Assembly: GCA_012032075.1 (NCBI GenBank)
Contig: JAAURU010000274.1
Location: 1 to 5,411, forward strand
Length of the DNA stretch: 5,411 nt
Direction: 5' to 3'
DNA from: Flavobacterium sp.
GTDB lineage: Bacteria > Bacteroidota > Bacteroidia > Flavobacteriales > Flavobacteriaceae
Part shown: piece by piece, positions 1 through 5,411 of the stretch
How positions within the stretch are numbered: position 1 is the first letter of the stretch
Layout of the letters: every line of letters begins with the position of its first letter
The notes under the pieces: generated by a model
Database searches by the model: none
What the model was told of the DNA's origin: nothing
The model's input: only the letters and a program-made list of their open reading frames with translations
Program-made: the position numbers and the translations under genes

Positions 1-968
1 GATAAATCTTTTAGAGGCAATCAAGTTTACGAATGGTTGTGGAGTAAAAGAGCGCATTCTTTTGAAGATATGACTAATGTCTCTAAAGAAACTCGTGCTA
101 TGTTAGAAGCCAATTTTGTAATCAACCATATTAAGGTCGATACCATGCAACGTAGTGAAGATGGAACCGTAAAAATGCCGTTCGATTGCATGACGATTTA
201 ATTGTGGAGTCGGTTTTAATTCCAACTAAAACACGCACAACAGCTTGCGTTTCTAGTCAAGTGGGATGTAGTTTGGATTGTAATTTTTGTGCCACAGCTC
301 GTTTAAAACGCATGCGAAACCTCGAACCAGGAGAAATTTATGACCAAGTAGCTGCAATAGATAATGAAAGTCGTTTCTATTTTGACCGACCTTTATCCAA
401 TATCGTTTTCATGGGAATGGGCGAGCCTTTAATGAATTATCCTAATGTCATGAAAGCTATAGACATGATAACGTCACCAGAAGGTTTAGGTATGTCACCA
501 AAGCGAATCACCGTTTCTACTTCAGGAGTATCAAAAATGATTAAAAAAATGGCCGATGATGAGGTGAAATTCAAATTAGCCGTTTCTTTACATTCAGCTA
601 TTGAAGCAACTAGAAATCGTATCATGCCATTTACCACAAGTTTTCCGTTAGAAGGTTTGCGAGAAGCCTTGGAATATTGGTACAAAAAAACAAAAAGTAA
701 AAGTGACTTATGAATACGTGGTTTGGAAAGGCATAAACGACGACAAAGCTTCCATTGATGCCTTAGTGAAATTCTGTAAATACGTGCCTTGTAAAGTAAA
801 CCTTATCGAATACAATCCAATCGATGATGGAGAGTTCCAACAAGCCTCTGAAAAAGCTACCGAAGATTACATTAAAGCCTTAGAAAAAAACAATATGTAG
901 TTAAAGTACGAAGAAGTAGAGGAAAAGACATCGATGCTGCCTGTGGACAATTAGCTAACAAATCTTAA
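1..968 (+). CDS. rlmN: RlmN, dual-specificity rRNA/tRNA adenine-C2 methyltransferase (5'-partial, three apparent frameshifts)
   Basis: Radical-SAM enzyme that methylates C2 of A2503 in 23S rRNA and of A37 in some tRNAs, using SAM and a 4Fe-4S cluster in the cytoplasm. The reading frame enters from the left edge, so roughly the first 25 residues are missing. Visible landmarks are the conserved Cys before the cluster (codon 246-248, ACVSSQ), the cluster motif CxxxCxxC (GCSLDCNFC, Cys codons at 267, 279 and 288), the SAM-binding GMGEPLMN motif near 411-434, and the C-terminal DIDAACGQL whose Cys (942-944) is the methyl-carrying residue in the family. The protein switches frame 1 to 3 to 1 to 3: one A missing at 171-175, one A extra at 699-702, and one base missing near 884-896, most simply in the 7-A run. 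Catalytic residues survive in all segments, so sequencing error is more likely than decay. Family assignment is secure; intactness is not. Confidence 0.95.
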
Positions 969-969
969 A

Positions 970-1019
970 ACAGAAAGCAGAAAACAGAAAGCAGAAAACA
1001 GAAAGAAGAAAGAAGAAAA
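970..1019. repeat. 14-nt tandem repeat, about 3.5 copies
   Basis: Starting two bases after the rlmN stop, the unit acagaaagcagaaa occurs at 970-983 and 984-997 exactly, at 998-1011 with one change, and then degenerates into gaagaaaa. It is purine-rich on the + strand. Such low-complexity repeats behind genes are familiar in flavobacterial genomes. No coding or regulatory role can be read from it. Confidence 0.85.
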
Positions 1020-1074
1020 TAAATAACTAAACATACTCCACTTAAAAACAGACGACTAATAACCTCAAAAGAGA

Positions 1075-1119
1075 AACTGACCACTAAAAACTGATCACTG
1101 CCACTGAATACTGACCACT
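1075..1119. repeat. Degenerate 'ctgaccact' repeat cluster
   Basis: Variants of one short word follow each other: ctgaccactaaaaa, ctgatcactgcca, ctgaata, ctgaccact. The copies differ in length and are imperfect, so this looks like an old slippage-prone simple repeat. It sits between the rlmN 3' repeat and the first XRE remnant and ends exactly where the remnant's open frame begins. Confidence 0.6.
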
Positions 1120-1255
1120 TCTTCTAAGAGGAGCTATGCAACTATTACAACAGCTTGATGATGATGACAAACAAACTATCTTTAAACTCGTTGACAAGAT
1201 GTTGACTAATAAAAAGTTTAAAGACTTCTTTAATAAAAATGTAGCTACTCTATAA
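1115..1255 (+). pseudogene. C-terminal remnant of an XRE-family regulator (copy 1)
   Basis: The open frame runs from after the TGA at 1112-1114 to TAA at 1253-1255. From the ATG at 1136 it gives 39 residues, beginning MQLLQQLDDDDKQTIF and ending FFNKNVATL. This acidic then amphipathic tail matches, from memory, the C-terminal linker of small Bacteroidota XRE (HTH_3) repressors, which are about 110-130 residues long; the roughly 65-residue DNA-binding HTH domain is absent. Upstream is repeat DNA with no HTH in any frame. AGGAG lies only two bases before the ATG, too close for a normal Shine-Dalgarno site. A terminator begins 11 bases after the stop, as expected at the end of a former gene. It could be a free-standing small protein, but a decapitated gene is the better reading. 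Confidence 0.6.
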
Positions 1256-1265
1256 AACAACAAAA

Positions 1266-1300
1266 CCACTCCTTTTAAAAGAGTGGCTTTTTGCTTTTTT
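1266..1300 (+). terminator. Rho-independent terminator after XRE remnant 1
   Basis: Stem CCACTC (1266-1271) pairs with GAGTGG (1281-1286); the inner TTTTAAAA can pair further. It is followed by ctttttgctttttt. The upstream A-rich stretch (aaaacaacaaaa) gives a T-rich tail on the other strand too, so it could work in both directions. It closely resembles the terminator at 2151-2184. Confidence 0.85.
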
Positions 1301-1307
1301 ATTATGT

Positions 1308-1336
1308 GCTACGAGGTCAGGAGACCATCGTAGAGC
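1308..1336 (+). repeat. Hairpin element with AGGA loop (copy A)
   Basis: The left arm GCTACGAGGTC (1308-1318) pairs with GACC, TCGTAG and GC (1323-1326, 1328-1333, 1335-1336) around the tetraloop AGGA (1319-1322), leaving two single-A bulges at 1327 and 1334. That is 12 bp in all if both A bulges are tolerated, counting the terminal GC pairs. The element starts seven bases after the T-tract of the preceding terminator, the same placement as the AGGA hairpin at 2191-2219. Its right arm is also the first 14 bases of the 49-nt repeat. Bulged hairpins of this size recall REP-like or IS200/IS605-end elements, but no transposase is visible here. Confidence 0.6.
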
Positions 1337-1420
1337 ATCACGGTTTCATAAGAACACTTAGGAGAGCTAGGGACCATCGTAGAGCGATTCGTTTTCATAA
1401 GAACACTTAGGAGAGCTGGG
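1323..1420 (+). repeat. 49-nt tandem duplication
   Basis: Two adjacent units, 1323-1371 and 1372-1420, match at 43 of 49 positions by eye. Both begin gaccatcgtagagc and share the block tttcataagaacacttagg followed by agagct. The differences cluster at 1337-1340 versus 1386-1389. The end of the unit (acactt, then agct and ggg) resembles the 3' part of the hairpin element at 2206-2224. The repeat abuts the truncated XRE remnant 2 directly and stands where its HTH half should be. Confidence 0.9.
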
Positions 1421-1619
1421 GATAGCTAATAAAATTGCACAAGCTCTTGATGTGTCTTTAGATTATTTAGTAGGTAATAATACCGTAATTGTAAAAGATA
1501 AAAAAATTGTAGAACGTATAGAAGCCATTGCCACTATGCCCGATGATGAACAAAAACAATTATTTAATGTTATTGATGCTTTAATTAGAGATTATAAAAC
1601 TAAACTTTCTTATAAATAG
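1401..1619 (+). pseudogene. C-terminal remnant of an XRE-family regulator (copy 2)
   Basis: The open frame starts after TAA at 1398-1400, runs through the last 20 bases of the 49-nt repeat, and becomes recognisable from 1422. It reads IANKIAQALDVSLDYLVGNN, a hallmark of helix 4-5 and the end of an HTH_3 domain, and then has a tail with MPDDEQKQLFNVIDALIRDYK before TAG at 1617-1619. Residues before IANKIA, including the recognition helix, are missing; the first in-frame ATG lies inside the tail, so no functional repressor can be made. The tail resembles that of remnant 1 (DD..KQ..F..VD), suggesting related parents. Loss of the 5' half by recombination at the repeats is inferred. Confidence 0.8.
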
Positions 1620-1711
1620 TTTCTTCTATTACTTGACAAGGAAGACCTCCTATAATTAATCTACAACATAAATTAACATTTTTTTATTTCTATAAGATAC
1701 ATTTTTATCTA

Positions 1712-1752
1712 TGCAAATTGTATATATATACCGAATTTGGTATATATTTGCA
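1712..1752. promoter_or_regulatory. Operator-like palindrome 1
   Basis: Arms ATATATACC (1724-1732) and GGTATATAT (1739-1747) flank the spacer GAATTT, whose centre AATT is itself symmetric. A wider pair, TGCAAAT (1712-1718) and ATTTGCA (1746-1752), brackets it. This is the size and symmetry expected of a dimeric repressor site. It lies about 95 bases beyond an XRE remnant, so an XRE operator is reasonable but unproven. TATATTTG at 1743-1750 also fits the Bacteroidota -7 consensus TAnnTTTG on the + strand. Confidence 0.5.
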
Positions 1753-1753
1753 T

Positions 1754-1779
1754 TGTACAATTGTTCTAACAATTGTACA
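1754..1779. promoter_or_regulatory. Operator-like palindrome 2, perfect 12-bp arms
   Basis: TGTACAATTGTT (1754-1765) and AACAATTGTACA (1768-1779) are exact inverted complements separated by only CT. The two-base spacer is too short for a stable RNA loop at full stem length, which favours a protein-binding site on DNA; a cruciform or a hairpin with an opened top is the alternative. It follows palindrome 1 after a single base, making a tandem site. Confidence 0.55.
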
Positions 1780-1781
1780 TA

Positions 1782-1816
1782 CAAAACAAAAAACCCACCT
1801 GCTCCTGCAAATGGGT
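1782..1816 (-). terminator. Rho-independent terminator of the mini-ORF transcript
   Basis: Read on the minus strand, ACCCATTTGC pairs with GCAGGTGGGT (two G-U wobbles) around the loop AGGA, followed by TTTTTTGTTTTG. The stem is 1793-1802 with 1807-1816. It begins 12 bases after the mini-ORF stop. The orientation of the T-tract is what shows that a minus-strand transcript ends here. Confidence 0.8.
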
Positions 1817-1828
1817 CTTATGTTTAAA

Positions 1829-1915
1829 CTACTTGGTTGGATTTTTTACCTCTTTAAGTAGCCTGGTAATTGCAACAATTACCAATAACAATAAAAGAAC
1901 ATTGATTTGTTCCAT
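1829..1915 (-). CDS. 28-residue hydrophobic single-TM mini-protein
   Basis: The frame is ATG (1915-1913) to TAG (1831-1829). The N-terminus MEQIN is followed by an uninterrupted hydrophobic stretch VLLLLLVIVAI (residues 6-16), then TRLLKEVKNPTK, a basic tail. This is one short membrane helix with a charged C-terminus, the build of type I toxins (TisB, Ldr, Ibs) and of small membrane regulators such as KdpF, but no homology is claimed. There is no Shine-Dalgarno site, which is normal in Bacteroidota; the leader is A/T-rich. Support for it being real comes from a dedicated terminator just downstream and a minus-strand promoter candidate at 2058-2023. The frame is too short to be convincing by length alone. 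Confidence 0.5.
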   Translation of the reverse strand: MEQINVLLLLLVIVAITRLLKEVKNPTK

Positions 1916-1963
1916 AAATTTTAAAGTATTTTAGGTTAATAAATAACACCTAAATTTTAATAG

Positions 1964-1991
1964 AAACCGAGATTGCCGTCTCGGTTTTTTT
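1964..1991 (+). terminator. Rho-independent terminator, + strand, no gene before it
   Basis: AAACCGAGA (1964-1972) pairs perfectly with TCTCGGTTT (1979-1987) around the loop TTGCCG, and the T-tract continues to 1991. On the opposite strand there is no comparable T-run, so it is a one-way + strand terminator. No open frame ends shortly before it, which implies a non-coding transcript or a lost gene. In a minus-strand transcript the same sequence would form a 5' leader hairpin ahead of the mini-ORF. Confidence 0.8.
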
Positions 1992-2022
1992 CATCTCTAG
2001 ATGGTGTTGACTCTCAACTCTT

Positions 2023-2058
2023 CAAAGATAATCATAAAATCTATATTTCCATACCAAA
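2023..2058 (-). promoter_or_regulatory. Possible promoter of the mini-ORF (Bacteroidota type)
   Basis: On the minus strand TATCTTTG (2030-2023) matches the TAnnTTTG -7 box, and TTTG (2058-2055) can serve as the -33 box. The 24-base spacer is longer than the usual range of about 17-23. Transcription would begin near 2015, giving a leader of about 100 nt that contains the 1964-1987 hairpin. Confidence 0.3.
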
Positions 2059-2150
2059 GTTATTGACAGATAATTATTTTGTGACTAATAGCGTTTTCTT
2101 GTTTTTATAGTAAAATTTAACAGTTTTAAACAGTTTTTAAAACAACAAAA

Positions 2151-2184
2151 GCACCCTTTTTAAAAGAGTGCTTTTTGCTTTTTT
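2151..2184 (-). terminator. Terminator of the RHS/immunity operon, probably bidirectional
   Basis: GCACCC at 2151-2156 pairs with GAGTGC at 2166-2171, with inner CTTTT/AAAAG pairing. On the minus strand the one odd pair is a G-U wobble and the stem runs into TTTTGTTGTTTT; on the + strand it is a C-A mismatch followed by ctttttgctttttt. It therefore fits the minus-strand operon best, lying about 80 bases after the lipoprotein stop. It shares its sequence plan and flanks with the terminator at 1266-1300. Confidence 0.8.
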
Positions 2185-2190
2185 ATTTAT

Positions 2191-2219
2191 AGCTCAAAGT
2201 GAGGACACTTTGCGCAGCT
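2191..2219 (+). repeat. Hairpin element with AGGA loop (copy B)
   Basis: CAAAGTG (2195-2201) and CACTTTG (2206-2212) pair perfectly around AGGA (2202-2205). Outer AGCT boxes at 2191-2194 and 2216-2219 can extend the stem, leaving CGC bulged out. It begins six bases after the T-tract of the 2151-2184 terminator, matching copy A's placement. The following gggg matches the end of the 49-nt units. The arms differ from copy A while the loop and outer GCT/AGC are kept, so the structure is conserved rather than the sequence. Confidence 0.65.
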
Positions 2220-2251
2220 TGGGGTTTTGTTGTTTGTGCTTTTAATTAATT

Positions 2252-2665
2252 TCAACATTTCTTAAAAACAAAAGTCTTATCGTTTAAAGTTATATTAATA
2301 GTCATCTCTTTACTCTCATTAAATAAAGTATAAATATCTTCATCTTTATAATACTCTTCTAATAAAAAATGAGGTGAACTAACTTCTAGCTTGTATGTAT
2401 CTTCTTTTATTTTAGTTATACCAAAAACAGGGCTTTTAAAAGAATCATTGTCATTATAAATCACTTCTATTAATCCATAATTTTCAATGCTTTTTTCAAA
2501 CTCTTTTTCTTTACTAGTAATAGTAAACGTAATTAAATCGGGCCCAGGACCTTCTGTAGTTCTCCTAAAATGCATATCTAAAATACAATTATTTGTTGGC
2601 TTACAGCTCAAAAATAAAAGTAAGCTCAAAACGCTCAACAACATCAACAATTGCTTTTTCATCAT
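2252..2665 (-). CDS. Lipoprotein, putative immunity protein to the RHS toxin
   Basis: 137 residues. The N-terminus MMKKQ plus a run of Leu/Met/Ser ends in the lipobox FLSC with Cys21, so signal peptidase II cleavage and lipid anchoring are expected; the mature part is about 117 residues, rich in charged residues and alternating beta-type segments, ending FVFKKC. The ATG at 2665 overlaps the toxin stop (TAATG), giving coupled translation, and a second ATG follows directly. Immediate placement behind a polymorphic toxin tip is the standard position of the cognate immunity gene, and small lipoproteins are common in that role in Bacteroidota. I do not recognise the fold; function rests on position and export. 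It shares the toxin's transcript and ends about 80 bases before a terminator. A generic lipoprotein of other function cannot be excluded. Confidence 0.8.
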   Translation of the reverse strand: MMKKQLLMLLSVLSLLLFLSCKPTNNCILDMHFRRTTEGPGPDLITFTITSKEKEFEKSIENYGLIEVIYNDNDSFKSPVFGITKIKEDTYKLEVSSPHFLLEEYYKDEDIYTLFNESKEMTINITLNDKTFVFKKC

Positions 2666-3347
2666 TATTTTTTTATTATATCTTTAAAATATCTATGATA
2701 TACAGTAGCTGGTACTTTATCAGAATACCAAAAACTTATATATTCTTTAAAATCGTTACTTGTTTTTGACCAACTAGAAGTTTTAATCTGATGAGAGACA
2801 GCATTTACTTCGAAATTATTACCATCCGCAGCAAAAGTATATATTCTTTTTTTAGTATTCCATAATTTAACATGATCCTTCCCATGTTGAAATCCCTCAT
2901 GTTCCCACAAGTTAATTAAATCATATCTGTTTTTAATAAAATCACCTAATCCTGGCTTATGGAAATGAAAAGTTATCAAACCAGTTTTAGGATCAAAACT
3001 CGTAACTTGTTTAAAACTATTATTTATAGAAACAGTAAAAGGGTTTGTTATTTCCTCGTCTATAAATTGAGAATAATACATTAAAACAGCTTTTGCAGCT
3101 TGGTCTGTTATATCTTTCCCACTTGTGGTATATTTATCTAATTTACCTGCTTTAAAATCTTTTTCATCAATGAATCTTATTTCATCTGTACCACTTGATC
3201 CTAAACGTTTACCTGTTTTTTTATCAAAATAATCATCATTTGTTTCTCCGCCATCACTAGAGCTTAATTGGCTTTGTAATTGAGAAAAAAGCTTTGCGCT
3301 TCTGCACCTGTAAAATGATAACCGTCTTTGCTCTCATAAGCATCTGC
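2665..3347 (-). other. Variable C-terminal toxin domain of the RHS protein (possible zinc peptidase)
   Basis: About 227 residues follow the DPSG core end. The first stretch (GAEAQSFFSQLQSQLSS, then DDYFDKKTGKRLGSS and IRFIDEKDF) looks like the linker seen between core and toxin in other flavobacterial RHS proteins. The tip proper contains INLWEHEGFQHGKDH (HEGFQH codons at 2901-2884) and, 25 residues on, FEVNAVSHQ followed by SSWSKTSNDFKEY. His, His and a later Glu next to a small helix would suit a gluzincin-like metal site, but the spacing is HExxxH, not HExxH, so catalysis by this route is uncertain. The domain begins inside the segment containing the 3285-3290 frameshift, so gene callers would report it as a separate 138-residue protein starting at 3081, which it is not. 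Function: inference, moderate at best. Confidence 0.6.
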
Positions 3348-5411
3348 TCCAGATGGGTCAGCAAATATAACCGGGTTATTATCAAAAGCATTATAAGGAG
3401 AATATTCGTAATGTATTACTGGGTCTTGATTTACCCATCTTGCAATAGCTGGGTCATAATCCCTCATATCCATATCATACATATTCAATCCAAGCTCCGT
3501 TTGCAGTTCTTTACCGTTGTATTTATAGTTGTAATTAGGTTGGTAAGCTCCCGCTACTCTAATAGCTATTGTACCATTTGTATTTGTTGATAAAAGCTAT
3601 ATGTCATGTTATACCCACTATGCTTGAGTCCAAATGGGTAGTAATGATTTTCTTCAAGTATTTTCGTTGCTCCAGTATTTGGGTCAACACCATAACTTAC
3701 TCTTACATTACCTAAATGATCGGTGTAGTTAAAAACATAATTATAGTTTCTTGCTCCATCAATTGATGTGATTACATTTACATAGCCTTCTGCATGAGGA
3801 AAAAATTGTAACATAGCATCTTTATACTGGAAGCCTCCAGCTAAATAATGAGTATTTTCTATGATAGTTCCTTTGGTCACTTTTTTAAGTACTTTTTGTC
3901 CTGTAGCATTGTAAAGATATTCAATTGTGTTGGTTCCAACAAGTATTTTGGTAGGTAAATTTAAGTGATTATATGTGATACTTGTAATGCCTTTGTTATC
4001 ATCTTTAATCATATTTCCATTTGCATCATATGTATAATCATCAACCGTATCTGTAATACCATTACTGTTTTTATCTAATGTTTCATCAAACCCTTGTGGA
4101 GATTTTGATATATCAATTACTTTTTTTAATAGATTTTTATTATTTGTATCGTATGTGTATATTAATTCATCAATTTGTATTGCATAACTAGCATCATCAA
4201 CTAATCCAAATCTATTTAATGTTGCAATATTTCCGTTTTTATCATATGATAAAGTTTCTCTGTAAGAATTTGGAGCGGTAGTTTCATTTACACGAGTGTA
4301 ACTTGCATCTAATAAACGATTAAGATTATCATACGTATAATTATATTTTCTTAGTTTATTATCACTCTTGGTTTTCCAAAACGTTTCAGAAATATTTCCA
4401 TTAAACAAAGCAGTAGCACTCTCTGCATCATTGTAATTAATTTTAAAAGAGAACAAGTCGCTACCTATGTTGTTTACATCGTTAATTTCTTTTAACCAGC
4501 CTCTTATGTTGTACTTGTAATCTACAGTTTGTAATCCCGTTGCACTTGTGCTGTATTGTCCACCTACTTTTTTACTAATTAATTGTCCTAGTTCGTCATA
4601 ATTATTATTAGCAATTAATTGTTCTGGTAAAGAATTAATTTGTTGCTTGTGGATTTTAGTTTGTCTTGTGGTGTGTATTCAAAAGTGTCTGTAGTGGTTA
4701 AAACGGTAGCATTGCTATTATATTTATGATAGGTTTTAGTAAATAAGGTTTTCCAGCCCAGTCTAGCTTGCTATCTACTTGGGTATAACCTCCTAAATAA
4801 TTTGAGGTGTAAGTACTTACTGGTCTATATCTTTTGTCGTAAAAAGTATAGGAAATTTCAGCAGCATTTGCATTGGTTATATCCAAAACTTTTGTCCATG
4901 TTCCTGTTGGTAATCCTTTTACATTGGTAGCAATATCTTGTCCTTCAATTTGGGTTGGTGGTGTTGGAGCGCTTGGATAGTTGTAATTATCGTAGTAGTT
5001 TTTTGTTAGAATATCATTGGTACTCAAAACAAAAGGAGTGCTTCCGGAATTAATCGATGTTTGATTGGTTTGTCTTGCAGTTGCTGTAGCTGTCATTTGC
5101 TTCCAACCCGTTTGAGTAACTCTTCCAAAAACATCATACTGGGTAATCATCCAACCTACTGTTGTGCCTCCATAAGGAGTAAACGCTGGTCCGGTTGCTA
5201 CGGGTCTGTCGAGTTTATCATACACTATAAATTCCCATTGTTTACCTGGTAATTTCTTTTCTACTAAGCGGTTACGGTAATCGTATTTGTATTGGTACCC
5301 TAAATTATCCAAAATGGATTGTGTTGCTACCCCTTCAGCTAATGGAGGTAATACATAGGTCAAATTACTAAACTGATCATATACATAATAGGTGTCATGA
5401 GCTACACCAGC
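2665..5411 (-). CDS. RHS/YD-repeat polymorphic toxin, C-terminal part (four apparent frameshifts)
   Basis: The frame is open through the right edge, so the N-terminal portion and start lie outside; about 917 residues are visible. YD repeats are plain, for example YKYDYRNRLVEKKLPG (about 5290-5245), QYDVFGRVTQTGW, YTYDNLNRLLDASY and YTYDANGNMIKD. Then come the core segments TDHLGNVRVSY (3692-3724), HYYPFGLKHSGYN and RDYDPAIARWVNQDP (3420-3464), ending at DPSG (3348-3359). Beyond that is a variable tip, described separately. In known RHS proteins the repeats form a shell enclosing the tip, which is released by cleavage near the core end. One base is missing in each of four A/T runs: 4749-4752, 4654-4657, 3592-3595 and 3285-3290. 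Adding one base at each restores a single continuous frame, so it is annotated as one gene. Export route is not visible; type VI or type IX secretion are possibilities. Confidence 0.93.

Larger units (their letters stand above)
1757..1991 (+). ncRNA. Possible + strand RNA antisense to the mini-ORF
   Basis: A + strand transcript is suggested by a good terminator at 1964-1991 that has no coding gene before it. The nearest promoter-like word is TATATTTG (1743-1750, matching TAnnTTTG), with a weak TTG at 1718-1720 some 22 bases upstream. A start near 1757 would give an RNA of about 235 nt covering the whole minus-strand mini-ORF at 1829-1915. Both ends are guesses, and the promoter word lies inside an AT-rich palindrome where chance matches are likely. 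Confidence 0.2.

Noticed and set aside
1084..1269. Minus-strand open frame of 61 codons.
   Set aside because: It is the reverse of XRE remnant 1 and the ctgaccact repeats; the Ser/Cys-rich text is an artefact of these.
1308..1420. CRISPR array or integron attC sites.
   Set aside because: The 49-nt units are adjacent with no spacers, there are only two, and the hairpins lack the attC core-site words and any integrase.
1633..1656. TTGACA followed by TATAAT, like a sigma-70 promoter.
   Set aside because: The spacer is only 12 bases and the host appears to be a Bacteroidota, whose primary sigma factor uses a different consensus.
1964..2110. A 48-codon open stretch on the + strand ending at TAG 2108-2110, with protein-like text such as LFKDNHKIYISIPKLLTDN.
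   Set aside because: It has no in-frame start codon, begins inside a terminator hairpin, and matches no family I know. It may be a gene fragment, but the sequence alone does not support a call.
2487..2687. + strand open frame of 66 codons.
   Set aside because: It lies antisense to the lipoprotein and reflects its composition; no promoter or family signature.
2665..3081. A separate 138-residue gene starting at the ATG at 3081.
   Set aside because: The frame is open upstream to 3285 and joins the RHS core perfectly after adding one base, so it is the toxin tip, not an independent protein.
3294..3590. + strand open frame of 98 codons.
   Set aside because: It runs antisense through the conserved RHS core, which is clearly the coding strand.

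Overview
The window looks like a low-GC chromosome segment from a marine or freshwater flavobacterium (Bacteroidota). Four things point there: an RlmN of Bacteroidota type, a YD-repeat (RHS) protein with the flavobacterial core ending (RDYDPAIARW... DPSG), AT-rich intergenic DNA with TAnnTTTG-like promoter candidates rather than clear -35/-10 boxes, and degenerate 'actgaccact' style repeats between genes.

Layout. (1) Bases 1-968, + strand: the 3' nine-tenths of rlmN (23S rRNA A2503 / tRNA A37 methyltransferase), in three frames because of three indels. (2) 970-1120: short low-complexity tandem repeats. (3) About 1115-2220, a gene-poor 'graveyard': two headless C-terminal remnants of XRE-type repressors, a terminator, a hairpin with an AGGA loop, a 49-nt tandem duplication, two tandem operator-like palindromes, a 28-codon hydrophobic mini-ORF on the minus strand with its own terminator, an opposing + strand terminator, and a second terminator plus AGGA hairpin. 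(4) 5411-2252, minus strand: the C-terminal part of a large RHS/YD-repeat polymorphic toxin, with a variable C-terminal domain of about 227 residues, followed with a stop/start overlap (TAATG) by a 137-aa lipoprotein that is the likely immunity protein.

Function. The RHS gene and the lipoprotein form a toxin-immunity module: the YD repeats and RHS core would encase and process the C-terminal toxin, and the lipoprotein would protect the producer from the periplasmic side. The toxin tip carries an HEGFQHGKDH motif and a downstream Glu that resemble a zinc-peptidase arrangement but with non-standard HExxxH spacing. In the graveyard, the mini-ORF, a possible overlapping antisense transcript and flanking terminators make a candidate type I toxin-antitoxin-like locus. 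This is inference only.

Data quality. Seven frameshifts (three in rlmN, four in the RHS gene) are all explicable as one-base errors in A/T homopolymers, and the protein reads through convincingly once each is corrected. I therefore treat both genes as probably intact in the organism and the breaks as likely sequencing or assembly error. The XRE remnants are different: their N-terminal halves are absent, not merely out of frame.
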